Below, one piece after another: positions 34,226 to 47,529 of a stretch of 64,000 bases of DNA. Origin of the DNA: Taiwanofungus camphoratus. Lineage: Eukaryota > Basidiomycota > Agaricomycetes > Polyporales > Taiwanofungaceae. The notes under the pieces were generated by a model. The model saw nothing but the letters and a program-made list of their open reading frames with translations, was not told the origin of the DNA and ran no database searches. Both the position numbers and the translations under genes were made by a program. Within the stretch, counting starts at the first letter, position 1. Every line of letters starts with the position of its first letter. The DNA lies in NCBI GenBank assembly GCA_003999685.1, contig CP021227.1, positions 310,001-374,000 on the forward strand. The letters run 5' to 3'.

Positions 34226-37200
34226 TGAAGGAGGACAGATTGGGCTGTACGCTGCTGTCCCTCTTTTGTAAGAATTGGGCACTGTACCGCGTTTTCGATA
34301 TAACATGAGCCTCACTAAATCAGGGATTGATGGGCATCGCACAGGTTATTTGGACGTGAGAGCTTCTATCCTCTATGAGATCCTCGTTGGCGTCAATACT
34401 TCGGTTGTCGATGACTGTTGAATGACATTTCTGTCAGTGATGTCGGAGATTTTCCTGCAGTAACAATGCGTTTAAAGGTGCTATGTGACTCTCGGTAGTA
34501 TGTGATCGATGTTGCAGAGATGGCTCTCCCTTCGATTCAGCTGACCGATAGCCGTGACAAGATGGCCCGATGAATGTTTATACAGAAAGGCCTCAGAGTC
34601 AGGAGTCGTCCATGGCCTGGCAAAACAATCTACTAACAAGACTTTGTCCATCTATATAAGGTTCACCACGATTCACTCTCCTGGCTTGGTCAGCATTCGA
34701 ACGGTGCTTCATCACTGCAAATCGATTTCCTGATGCGAAAGATGCGCCTTTGTTGTTGACCGTGTATAACGATCAAGCATTTATCCACAATCGTAACCGA
34801 CGAATCGATGTTCTGTGGTATGTGTCATTATTTAATTGAAGTTCCAATAACTACGTACGTCTAGGACAAGTTGTCGCTACATTCACATCTAACGATCCAC
34901 CAATTTTACCACTTCTGGATATTCAGCTGTTCCCTTTCTCAAGGTCTGCTTCATTTAGCACTTCGTACGTGCGGTACAGCTCTGGTCAAAACCATGTCGG
35001 GCGTGTTCAGGTCTCGCAAAACTTCAGCATCTGTTAAACCACGCTGGTCAGACGATGTCAATCCTCCCATCTTGCGTCTTCAATAACGAATCAAGATTGG
35101 GCTCAGACAGCGGAGAAAACCAACTAGAACCAATTAAGCACACAGATCGATGCAGATGTCTATGCACCCCGACGCCCTATAGCATTGGCTGGCACAACTC
35201 CCGCTTGTACGTTACTGGTGTCAGATTCAGCCTACGTCGTCATCGAATTGATGGGCATTGGCCAACGGTCATAGGGTAACGGAATCCGACTACCGAAGTG
35301 CCTCTTTATTCTACGGCCTAGTCTAAAAGAAGCAAGATCACATAACAAAACCTTCACAGAAAGTCTCAGTGGCGTTTCTTTCTCAATGTCCTGTCAGGTG
35401 GGTGACTGCCTCAGGTGCAATTCTGATGAATCGATCGTCGTCATTGGGCATCTTTGATAGAAAAATACGGAGGCTTTTCATGCTGATAATACTTCGAATT
35501 CGTGCACTTGAAACGTGAGTCCCGTGAGCGGATATCACTATCTGACAAAGGAAAGCTCATGTCCCTTGGCTCAGTGCCTAGACTGAGGTGAATACCCTGC
35601 TTGATAGATCTCGAAATCACCTTCTCCAGAAAATAGGATCAAATTCGCCCTAGAAAATCTCACAGGGGAGTCTCAAGTGTTCCTCGACTCGAGATGAAGC
35701 AGGATCGCGATCACCGATCACCTCGCTGATCTCCGGGACACGACAGCGACTCACCGTCTCATCTCGTCTGACTCGGGCGAATTTTGGAACCGTGCATTGA
35801 AATTCTTTGCGCTCTGTCCAAGATGTCTAATTCGCAGAGAACAGGGACAGATTCAGGAACCCGGATTGTCAGAAGCCATCTCTCTGTTTCGAAGGGTCAT
35901 CGGAACGACGCTCCATTTAAGGAGTACGTAAATTATGTCTTAAGTAGTAAGCACACTATTTGCAGCTTTCAGAGTCGGATCTCTGACTACTCATCAAGGG
36001 ATTATCATACACTAGCACAGATTGCACTACAATCGCAAAACGCTAGAGGCATATACCTTCATACTAGATCATTTCTCCGGGCCGGAGATATGACGGTGGC
36101 GGTTTCTGCTTTATGTCCGCTCAATCTACTATTAGACCCCTACATCAGCAGGATGACGGTGAGATCACTTCTGCTTCGGGCCGCTCGGTATGGAAGAGTG
36201 GTATAGTCACCCTATTCAATTCAATGAGACTTCTCACGACGGACAACGTATTGTCAAATGGTCGCTTAACTTGCATTAGCGTAACAGTATGTATGTCTTG
36301 ACTGCGGTAGAATTTTACACTCAGATACCAGTCATAGGTCCTTTCTACTGGAAGACTCCAAAACACATTTTCGGCATCAGCAATGCCTAAGACCTGCCTG
36401 AGCCGAGAAGCGCTTCAAGTGTGTGTTGCTTACCATTTGTTTCTTGGTAATTCTATTCGGTACAGGAATTGACTTGCATACTGTTTTCACAAGGTTTTCA
36501 TCAATATGTCGGAAGAGCATATTAGATACATTAATATCTCCCAAACTCGAACACTCTGGAAACTTTTCAGTACAGTTACTGAATGCTGACATCATTTTCC
36601 TTGCGATGCATTGCGGGCTAACACTACATCTCTAACGAGACATGACTGCCAGAGAGAACGTGACACGTTTCTCTTATCAATGATGCTTTCCTTCTGCTTT
36701 AATTGCTCTGGAAACCTCATTCAGGTGAGCGTGGGATGTAAATTATCGGTCGCGTTCTTTCAAACTGGCCGGCGTATTTTGTTGCTAGATCATATGCAGA
36801 AGCTTGATCACCCATTTGGGTTCGTGAATTTGTCTCCAGGCCGCTGACAAGCTCAAGGACCACACCATACACGCTGCAAAACTGCCTCACTCTCCCGTGC
36901 ACCGACTTGAAATCCTCCTGACGCTAAGATCATGAGATGTTGTAATCATGCTGATGACTTGGAATCGTGATATGGTCAAGAAGCCTGTGTATTTGGAAAT
37001 TTACACATTTGATTCATCACCTTGTATTGTACCATTTATATACAAATATCTTGAGTTAGTCTAATTTTTGTCCTTCACGAGGCAATCCTTACTAGTATGG
37101 GAATGCACCTGACCAGTTTGTTAAAGTTTGTATTTTGACCTATACGAGCTAGTAGTATACAGTCTGTAGTCGCTCATCTTACTCTGATGCTCTCGCTCAT

Positions 37201-40200
37201 GCCAATTCAAATACCATGATCAATTTGAAATATGTGACCAAGGTTGGCCTGGCAAGTCGACCCGACTGTTCGGGCTGGGATTCTCGACTGTTCTGTCTCT
37301 TCGATCAGTAGAGCAGTAGACTAGTGTGCTTGTCTAATAACTCATGATCATCTCAGTTTGGCAGATACATGACGGGAAGTACTAATCCGTGCCAGTCATG
37401 AATGAATGGTTATCTGCCTGAGTTTACCTAGTTCCAGATGATACAAGCGTCAGCTGTTCCTTCATCATGGCACAGTTGATCGTTGTTTCACTGACATCTA
37501 GCTATCAGTTCAGGCAGCCAACGCTCAAGAGTAAGAATTATAATACACCCATCATTGACTAGTGATACAAAGGTGAAGGAGCTCCGGGCATGGTTTGGGT
37601 TGAGATCGCTTGTCATCACATAACATAATCCGGGGGAACAGGGAAGAAACGCTACTCGTTTCCCATCTCAGTTCTATGTGTGAACATGAAGTAGTCGCCT
37701 TTCGAATGCGAAGTCATGATGTATCGCGGACTCTGTGGTGTTCTGATCTCGAAACCCTATTATGAACACTTTTGGGAAGATCGTTCGGTATGCCGTCACC
37801 TACATGACTAGCGCCGAGGGGGTGGGTACATTGATGCAACCCTCAATGAGTTTACCTATTGCGTTCAGCGATTCAGAAAGTTGACGATAAGCAGTGTAAT
37901 ATGAACGACTTCTTTAAGCGTGCGGCACGGATGCAGATGTCGCTAAAGAGAAAGCTTTGGACAAAGGACATCTTGGCTGGCATGGTCTATATCAGGAGTC
38001 AGGGTCTGACCCGATATCGGAATGGGGTCTTGAGGCCACTACTTGTCCCGCCGTCTTTCAATCGCAACTCGTAATCACAAAGAGCGTCAATAGAAGGCGA
38101 TCCGACAAATCAGGGCACCCACACTCCCCTTCTGAAATGTGTCAAGATGCTTGACATTGAGCCAAAACATCGATCGTTATGGACCTACCGACGAAATGGA
38201 TAACTCACTTTGAAGAGAAGCAATAGACAACGCAAGGCACACAGATAGTACACCCCAAGAGCGAACCATCGCTAACTACAAGTCAGAAATCACCCATGCA
38301 CACCACGATGCAAGAGGTTACATAAAAAGTAGCCACCTTTCCTCCGAATCGGCAATTGAAATAGTGATAGACGCAGACAGACCTAATCAGCAGTCAGCTA
38401 GTCGAAGAGGGACCAGAAGGATGCGGATCAACGGCGCGATCTAGGCTAAGACGTGTTCGCCGAAGCCAGATATCGCGCCTTGGACAGAGCATTCGCCGAA
38501 AGAATTTGTTAGTGAAATCGATTGTGCGCATGACAAAAGAATTACTATTTGAGTTGCCTATCGGATTCACTGATGAGCTGATAACAAGACGATCGGTCAA
38601 GACGGATTCATGTGAGCCGGAAGAGGGGCGCTTGCGATTAAGCTGCGCTCTAGTCTCGCAGAGCCGCGCGTATACCGTCAAAACAATTCCTAGTCAAGTG
38701 GTCGGGCTTCTGTGCGGTATCTTAACCAAAGATATGTCCTAGAATTGAACGTATGCGACATTGGAGTTAGCAATGAAAGGTTGTTCTCAGAGACCCAAGT
38801 CATAGTCCTGCATTCGAATGCTGCCGCCATGCACAATGGTAATACAGGGAAGTGAAATAAAACAGTCGTAGTTGAGGTACCATTCGCTGCCTATGATGTA
38901 GGTGCAGTCTGATTCTGCGCGGAACTAGGCATGACACGTAGAGCAATTTCTCATCGTCAGTTGGGTTGATAATGACTACTGACGATCGCACAACCTACAC
39001 AGATACATATACGCATGGTATCCCACGACGGCTGCAGTTCGCACAGGTTTGGCGACCATCGCACTTTAGTTTACGACCTCAATGGGATGGTCATAATTTT
39101 CGATTCGTGTTCCATATTAGATGGAGATGAGCTCACCTCTGCAAAATTGGCATGCCATTGGAGTTCTGCGCGGCACCCTGCCTTCAGCATTCGCATCTTC
39201 GTTGTATGGATTCTGCTCGTTCTGCTCGGTCTAGAAGGAGTTAGAACAGCGTAGTTTAAGCTGCGATGACAATTACATCTGTCGGAGAGCTCATTGGCGT
39301 AAGTCGACTTGGTCTCAAATCGGGCTGTCAGAATCGTAGACACACAGTCTTGATAACGCTATATATCGTTCTGAGCGCTACTGCAGCAATATTGATCACG
39401 TTCTCCGCCCATGGCGAAGAACATCAGGAGGCCTTCGACATATAAAGAGAGGGTGTTCACCTCGCTTGTATGGACAGGCCAAGGGTACACGCCGTTTTCA
39501 TGTTGTGCTCTGATATCCGCCACTAGTCCTGTTGGTCAAGTTCCGGGAGGTTCAAGCCCCATAACCCATTGGGTAATGTTGTGATTACTTCGGGTGAAGA
39601 TTCGACCGAATTTAATTCCATGTATAGTTAGTAGCGCGCGCAATCTTGAATACGCAATCCAATACCCACCAGAGCCTTTGTATGAAGCCACATGATACTA
39701 ATACACAGAGCGTGAATACCGGGCCCGCGGCACCGAGAGTAGGGTCCAGCGGGCAAGGCCGACCAAGACTTGCAGCAAAAGGTTTCCAGCCGAGATCTGT
39801 GCAGTTCTACAATTTAGATCCAGATCTGCCAGACATGCACGAGCCGCAGTAAGAGTACAAGGCGCGCTTTGGCCGGATACACTTGGTCAGCTGCTGTCAC
39901 AACTATATTAGTTGTTCATTAGCGTCTGCAAACTGCCCCGGACATCTCGCATTTGTATCATGTCATGACAAAGCAGCTTAAAACCCCAGGAAGGGAATAA
40001 GACGCTATGCCAGTCGTGATCGTATCGTACGAACATGATCAGAAACAATCGAAATTATACTGGCATCATTAAGGTTGAGAAGCTTGTAGACGGACGGTTT
40101 ATAACGATAGCACAGAATCCAGTCAAACAGTCCAGTTGAACATATATGGGATGCGTTATATCTCACTGGAACAAACATGACAAATGACAGACACACAGTG

Positions 40201-40609
40201 TAACATTGTTTAGCGCCTCGCGCATCTCGAAAGTGCCACTGATCGTATTTATGACATTCTACCAGCATATGATGCCTCCTTTAACGAGATATTAGATGCG
40301 AATAAGGCCTATGCACATCGTATGGAGCATGGTGGGATATATCGTATTGGTTTCATATCTCTGTCACTGATTTAGGAAGATGGACGAACCTAAGTTCTCT
40401 ACCCGCCATAGACATCGTTTTGAACACCTAAGACCACTCCAAAGGGCCTCTGATGGTTATTTCCAGGAAAAATCACGAAGTTTGAGAAGCCGGTTGAACG
40501 TGGCTGTTAATTGCATGTAAAGAGTTCGACGGTCACGTGGCTTGCGGTTTCACCAGCTTTGCAAAAATTTCAGCTTGAATAACTTCACAACAACCTCACA
40601 CGAGTTTCA
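34226..40609. other. Long intergenic region, no supported gene
   Basis: A short exon-like stretch at about 34,678-34,818 (+) reads LAWSAFERCFITANRFPDA and DAPLLLTVYNDQAFIHNR and ends at a GTATGT donor, but I could not extend it or name it. Minus-strand pieces at 36,145-36,902 are protein-like in places without forming a gene. Nothing else stands out. The base composition is ordinary up to about 40.6 kb, where CpG suddenly disappears. Confidence 0.4.
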
Positions 40610-42842
40610 GCAATGCATATCTGAAGGTCCTTACTACTGTTCTATCTACTACCATATTAGAAAAATGAGGATAGAGATGTGTCAGAACAGTGCCAATAAA
40701 AAGTGAGCATCTAACATATATTGCAAAATTTTGTCACACTGTATCATGGCATGTACTCAACATCAGAAAAACCAGAAATCCACTGATGGGCTAATGTCAG
40801 TGATTTCAGAGGCCTCAGAAGCCTTCAGTAGCTGTCAAAAGTGATCAGTTGATCAGCTGTCAGAACCTGAAAATTTTGGAGATTTTCAGTGCTCAGATTT
40901 CTCAGAGCCTGAACTTTCAATCTCACATATCATAGTAGAACTGGTATCAAATGTTTCAATAGTATATTAAATATATTTTTACAGAAGCACTAAGAAAAAT
41001 ATTAAGATGTGCTCATGTGGGAGCCAAAAGAGTATACTTTGGTCAGAGGCTTTCAATGGTCAGGTGATCAGCAATTTCCACTTTTCCTGATGGACAGCCA
41101 TTGCATGTAACTAGCATGATTCCCTTTCTGAGCAATGTGACTGTTGTTTGTCACCCTCACACAATGTTATGCTTTCTACATGAAAAAGAGCCAGTTTATT
41201 GTTTCACTAAATGAAGGGTCTGAATGAAAGGAATAAAGGTCTAATGTATTGAAATTTCTAGAAAAAACTACAAGCAGGATTAGACTTGATCTGTTCATTA
41301 TGATTCATACATGGCCTGATCTAAGACTCACAAAGGTGCATTTGTGTTTTGCAAGATGACTACAGTGAATGATTTTATACTTTAAGTTGACAGTATAATA
41401 TAGTATTACTAGATAGATATGTCCAACAAGTTTCTTTAGGTTTGGTGAGGTTTGTGGTGCTCAGAAGACTATTTTGCTTCATTTTGAAAAGCTAGTAAAA
41501 CCATAGTATATAGTAGATATCTCTCACTTAATAGATTCTGAAGCTGAAGGAAAAAGTGGATTGTGATAAAGGAATATGTATGTGAACAAAATTGTGAGTC
41601 ATTAAAGTAGTTTATTGATAGTATTTAAGTATCAAGATTGAAGAAAGAGTGTGTGATCTGATGTCAAAAACTCTGTCAACTTCTGTATCATTGCTCTAGT
41701 ACATACTTACTTTTATTTAGTTTCTTTTTTCTTGCAGCTGATTTGACATCATTTGTCACTTTTATTGTGTGATAATTTTGACTGAAGATCTGACATTGCT
41801 TGAATTGTGTGCTCTGAAGGAATAAGGATTTGAAAGAATCAGAGCTATATTGATAGGTCTGATAACCCTCTGCATAAAAACATTCATTTTTGACCTCTTA
41901 CACACTTCTAGGCTACTCTATAAATCATCAGGACAAGCACTGGGTGATCAAATGTCATAACAGAAACTGAGAATTCTAGTCAACATTTCAGCAGCTCTTT
42001 TATTCAGTGAACATGCTGGCTACATGCACTCATTCATGCTTTAATCACCAGGCCTTTCTGTCTGGACAGAATAATAGGACTTTTACTCTTATGTTCTAAA
42101 GTCACTACTATTGATCATGAAAAACTGAGCAGGACTACTTTGGTTTTTGGTTCTCAGTTTTTGTTTTTGATTATCAGTCTTTTGGTCAAAAGTCCTGGGC
42201 TCTCAATTCTGATGCACATATGGTTTTCTTGCACAGCCTAGGCCTCCTTTATATTGGCTTGGCTGTCCAGCACTTTCAGATTCTCTTGTCTCTCCAGGAC
42301 CTGATAGGTAGTATATCTTCTCCAGACCTTATAGTGAAGTTCAAATAAGCATCCTCTTTCATATGCCATTGTCTGGTATTCTTTTTATCATATACAACAT
42401 TCTTGTTTCACTTTCTCATTTGATTTAGCTCTATATATGATACTCTGAAAAAAAAAACACACTTTTTGGCCCGTTTTCAGTTTTTTTTAGTTTCATTTTG
42501 CATAAGATACTTTGACATGACATGCCCTTTATGTAGTTTCATATATATATATGTTAGAATTTGAACAGTTTTATTGCATGTTTCTCAGATGTTATTATTT
42601 AGGTAGTTATTTACAATCACTATGTTAGCACATCACAACCTTCACATTGGTCTTGTTTCACACTATCACTAACTTCACACTGCCCTCTGATCTGCATCTC
42701 ATCTAACATAGGCTTCTCATCATATGAAGCTTCTAGTGTACATACCTGGATCTCACAACTTTTATAGTTAGAATCCAGCATCATATAGATTAGGGGATTC
42801 TCCATAGCCTTGGCCCTATAGCATATATGTCAGCAGTGTTTG

Positions 42843-42855
42843 AGGTATGATACAT

Positions 42856-42856
<1 letters not shown>
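42843..42856. repeat. Target-site duplication of the LINE, left copy
   Basis: AGGTATGATACATA here is repeated exactly at 49,774-49,787, at the other border of the LINE. Fourteen bases is a normal length for target-primed integration. Confidence 0.9.

Positions 42857-42889
<33 letters not shown>
42857..42889. repeat. (TGA)11 microsatellite, the 3' tail of the LINE
   Basis: Eleven perfect TGA units on the plus strand, i.e. (TCA)n at the 3' end of the minus-strand LINE, directly abutting the left target duplication. The element therefore ends in a trinucleotide repeat rather than poly(A). Confidence 0.85.
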
Positions 42890-42890
<1 letters not shown>

Positions 42891-43374
42891 ATCAGCATTT
42901 ATATACCGCAACAAGTAAGCTAGTACTAAAACGCGGTGTTTCCCGGTAAGTACAAATAGTAGGCATTAAAATGCGCTACAATCTATTCTATGCCTGGGGA
43001 ACAATCTATTGTAAGTGGGCGGAAACGGGTGCGGTTGTAGGATTATATAGTAGATATATGTCTGGAGGCTCGTTTCCGTTGTTCTCAGTTTGCTTGTATT
43101 GGGTGTAGTCGCCCATGTTTTTTGGCCCATGTATATTCTGACTCCGCGTAGCTTCATATGTGAGAGGGAGAGACCTTGACCGAGAAGCATGAGGGAAACT
43201 TAAGAAATAAAAGAAAAGAAAAGAAAGGAAAAAGAAAAAATGGGGAATAAGCCGGTCTTTTACCAAGGGCACAAGCCATCTTTGTTCCCTTGGTGCACGC
43301 AAGTGTCGTTGGTTGTGGTTTGTGTTGTGGATGACGGTGTGTTGCCGTGCAGCAAACACCGTATCCTCTCCTTG

Positions 43375-46300
43375 CTATCCTTTGTCGTTGTCATTGTTGT
43401 CGTCATCGTCGTCCTCCTCCTTCTCAATGTCTGTTTCGCGTTCTGCCTCTCCTTCTTCCTGTTGGATCGGTGCCTCCTCGTCTGCCCTCTGCCTCTGCCT
43501 CTGCCTCTCCTTTTGTTTTCTCTCTCCGCTCTTTGACATGGCGCCGCTTTCCTTGATGAATTTGGCCAGTGCCTCGATGCCCGCTTGGGTGCCCAGGATT
43601 GTGGGTAGTTCGATCGTCTTGCTCGCTTCTTGAAGTATGTGTCGATAGGGTTTGTATCTTGGACACTGTTGTAATATATGTTTTCTGGTCTGACGCTGGG
43701 AGCCGTATGGGCAGTCAACTGCTTCAGAAGGTACGAATTGTGCATAGTACTCGCCAAGGAAGCCGTGTCCTGTGCAGCACTGAACTACCCTTCCGTATAC
43801 TTCCCTTGGGAGCGTTAGGAAGGGTTTTCTTGGGTGCATCTGTGGTTGTAGTCTGTTAGCAGTAGCATACCTTCCCGTTGGTGGTGTGCATTTCCATGTG
43901 TCGACCCATCCTTTTTCGTTCCTTTCCTTGGCCCTTCATAGCGCGTGCGCTCTTGTAGCTTTCATCGGTCCGTCGTCAAGTTCTGTCGCTTCCTTTGCTA
44001 GGGTGTCCACCATTTCATTGCCTCTTATCCCATTGTGGCCTGGTGCCCATTCTATTTTGACTGTGTTTTCTGCGCATGCATCGAGGAACTTGATTATGAT
44101 CTCACGGAAGATCCTTCCGTGTCCCTGTCCTGGTCCCGTTTTTGGTTCGAAGATCGTCGTGATTGCTGATGTGTTGTCTGCGTAGAAGTGTAAGTGTCGG
44201 ATGTCCGGGTTAGTGTTGCGAATATATGCCTCCACGTCTCTTGCCGCCCATGACAAGCCTGCAAGTTCTGCATCGTATACCTCTGCCTTTTTTCCTAGTC
44301 CAATTTTCCTAGAAAAGACTGGTGCGTTACGTTTTAGAGCTATGTATCCTGCCCCTACCCTTCGGTTTCCCCTCTTTTCCAGCATGGATCCGTCTGAGTA
44401 CACCAATAGGTGTTGTGGCGAGTTGATGAATGTGGCTATCTTGATGACATGCTCGTATGCTGTGTCTTCTTTCGATGTACCTTTTGTTGCTGGCGTGACC
44501 TTAAGACGGCCCTTGAAGTCTTGTATGGTTTTCTTCCATGGCGGTAGGCATAGTGGGAGGATACGCTCATCTTGGGGGTCTGAGCGTAGTGCCAGTTTGC
44601 AGAGTCGTGTTGTTTTGGTCAGTGTCTTCTGTCTTGCTGTAGGCTTCACGTGTGTTGGAAGTGGCGGTGGTGGTGCGTTTATTTTGAGAATTCTCCATTC
44701 TTCAGGTAGTCTGTGTAGAATAGGGCTAAACGGTGTTAGTTTATTGAAACGGATGGCTGCTCTGTCGCTCGTTAGCTCAAGGTGGTGTCAAATTGGGGCG
44801 ATTGCTGATTCAATTTTAAGTGCTGTGATTGGGGTGATGCGAAACGCTGCGCATATGAGGCATAGTGCCCGTCTTTGGACCTGTTCTAGGTAGTCGACAT
44901 GCAGCTGTTTGCCTGTCCACCATGCTGCACATGCATATGTCATGATGGGTCTGACGCATGCAACGTATAGAGATCTGAGGTGTGTCTGTGAAAGGCCTCG
45001 TACGGTGTTAGCTAGCATTCCCATGCTGTTTACTGTTTTCTCCGCTCTTCCGGCCATCTGTTTGACGTGGAAGTCAAAGGTTAGTCTTCTGTCCAGGTGC
45101 ACACCTAGCCATTTGGTTGTTCTCTCCGCTTGTACAACTACTTCCCCTCCTTTTCCATCTGGTAGCAAAATTGATGGGGAGTCGCCCTGTTTCGGTCTTC
45201 TCTTTGAGTAGTGCATGAGTTCGCGTTTGACTAGGTCCGGTGATAATCCTACACTTTTGAGCCAGTCTTCAACTACTTTGTACGCTCTGCATAGGATCTG
45301 TACGTTAGTATCTAGCGATTCTGATGAAACATACAGTTTTCCGTCGTCCACAAACATGATTAAGTTCGTTGCAGTGGGCTTATCCGTTAGTTTTAGACCT
45401 GCTATCCTTGCTCGTTCGTCATTTTCTGCTTTCTTCTGGAAAATCTCTAGAATTTCAGCTGCATAAATGATTGATAAGATTGGAGACACCGGTGATCCTT
45501 GTGGTATTCCGTTTTCAACTGGTTTCATCTCTCCTCATATTCCGTCTAGGCAAATTGCTGCTTGTCGATCTGTCAAGAATGATGCTGTCCAGCGAACGAG
45601 TTGAATTAGTATTCCTTTCTCCCTCATGACTGTGAGAAGTCTCTTGTGGTTGACGAAGTTGAAGAAGCCTTTTATATCAAATGTTAGTGCTGACGTTACT
45701 TTACCATGGTTATGCGCTGCTTCCACATCGTTTACAAATATTAGTATAGCATCGTCTGTAGAGCTGCTTGGTCGGCCCCCAAATTGGTTCGCTGGTACTA
45801 GATTATGAATCATCACCAGATACGCTAGTCTTGTGGCAACAATCCATTCTAGTACTTTCCCTAGGCATTCTAGTAGCTGAATCAGTCTATACGCTCGTGG
45901 GTTAGTGTAGTCCGATTTTCTTGGCTTGGGCAATGCGACCGCAATTGCCTTCCTCCATGCCTTAGGGTGATATCCTGCTTTTACACAGTGATGCATTAGT
46001 GCTGCTATTGTGTTGCTGGTTACCTCCCATGCCCATCTGATTCCCCGAAAGGGGTTTTGTGAGATTCCTGGTGCTTTGTCGGCCCCTTGGTCGTATATCG
46101 CGTTTTGCACCTCTTCCTTCGTTACTTGTGCGTGCGGAAAGTCTGTTGTTGCTTTTGTTGTCAGGTCGGGCTCTTGTACCCCTTGTAGCGGTGGTGGGGG
46201 TTGAAACAATTCATCCCAAAGGGCGTCACATTTGTCCACATGTTGGACTGCTGGTTCCCTGCCTGGTCCTCGTGAGATGGCTGGAGATGGGTAGGTACGT

Positions 46301-47529
46301 ACCCCTTTTCCCCACTTTGGAAAGCCCTATATGTCTTTCGTCTTTGCTTCCTCTAGCGTCTTCATAAACCACTCCGATCTGGCTTTCTTATATAGCCTCT
46401 TGAAGTACTGCTTCAATTTCTTTATCAGCGACGATATGGATGGTGACTGCGCACCCCAATGCCTTTGGTGGTCCAGGTTCAGAGATCGCTGTTCTGCAAT
46501 GCACCTGCTTGCTGCTTCCAGTGTTATGTTCCACCATGATCTTGCCTTGTCACTCGGCTTCCGTAATGGCACTGTCGCGTTGTTGGCCTCTTGCATTGCG
46601 AGTGTCAGACTCTCAGCTGCATTGTCGAGTTGTTCCACTGTCAGATCAGCGTCTAGATCCAGCAGTATCCCTAGGCCTTCCCTCTGTTTGTCGGTTGCTC
46701 TCTGGAATGCTTCTTTCCATTCTTTCGGGTCAGCTGCTTTAAAATTGAACTTTTTACCTGTGGGGTTGTCTATCTCCTTCGTTCCATAGTCAAGGTCCCA
46801 CCTCAGCGCAAAGTGGTCAAATCCAAATGCTTTCAGCCTGTCGACGGTCCAGTTCCTCGTCGCATCCAGGGTTGTTGCCATTGGGTTGAGGAAGGTTAGG
46901 TCGATTGTTGACCAAGAGCTGTGTGCATGTGAGTAGAATGTCGGTTTGCCTTTCTTGTTCTTGATCATGTATCTGTTTTGCATTAGCCAGTCTACTGTTT
47001 GTTCCATTGATTCGTTTGCCGGTGTTGCGTGGCTTGACCACATAGGATGATGCAGGTTCCAGTCTCCCGATAGGATCACAGGTGTGTCCTGTGGGAGGCA
47101 GACTCTTTGTAAGCGTTTTGCGGCCGATTCCCTACCTTGTTTCTTATCATCGTTGTATATATTGACAATGATTGTTGACGGGTGTGGGTTTTGTTGGACT
47201 TCAAGAATCTGTAGGTCAAGGTCATTTGCTAAATCTGAGTGAAGCGTTATCGTGAAGTCTTCTCGTTTTCGCACATATGCCATGGCTCTTGGTCGTCTTC
47301 CTTCGGGAACTGCTGACACTGGTATTATAGGAGTCCAGCCCACTGTCGCTTCTGATACTGGTCCATGGTTTCCCCCTCTAATGTTCCCCCACCACGGTTC
47401 AGTTATCAGGATCAAGTCAAAATGTTCCTCTCCTACTGCTGCGTTGAGAAGAGAGTGTATTGCCTGGTTCTGGGTGTTGGCATTAAGTTGTAGGATTCGT
47501 ATTGGTCTCGTGTTTGTCGTCTCTAACAT
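43375..47529 (-). pseudogene. LINE ORF2: endonuclease, reverse transcriptase, RNase H
   Basis: Encodes the enzyme for target-primed reverse transcription. From ATG 47529 (MLETTNTRPIRILQLNANTQ) the endonuclease shows LILITEPWW, ILSGDWNLHHPMW, STIDLTFLN and FGFDHFALRWD. The reverse transcriptase (about 46.0-45.1 kb) has AVALPKPRKSDYTNPRAYR, NQFGGRPSSSTDDAI, LTFDIKGFF, NGIPQGSPVSPILS and the active site LIMFVDDGKLYV, where FVDD replaces the common YADD/FADD. RNase H (about 44.3-44.0 kb) has LLVYSDGS, DAELAGLSWA, FYADNTSA and GIRGNEMVDTLAKEA, so all four acidic positions are kept. A C-terminal CTGHGFLGEYY..CPYGS..H..CPRY unit and a long acidic/Arg tail follow. Four in-frame stops fall between EN and RT (TAG), before GEMKPVENG (TGA), before HHLELTSD (TGA) and before RAKERNE (TGA). 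The three TGA stand where CGA (Arg) is expected. Confidence 0.88.

Noticed and set aside
34672-34900. Exon-like stretch FERCFITANRFPDA..LLLTVYNDQAF
   Set aside because: It ends at a good donor but no partner exons or family could be found, so it is only mentioned in the intergenic entry.
36145-36902. Minus-strand pieces, one reading DINVSNMLFRHID, faintly like a fungal FunK1 kinase catalytic loop
   Set aside because: No HRD, DFG-like or N-lobe motifs could be joined to it with splice sites; probably chance.
39540-39570. GGTTCAAGCCC resembling a tRNA B-box
   Set aside because: Flanking sequence does not form the other tRNA arms.
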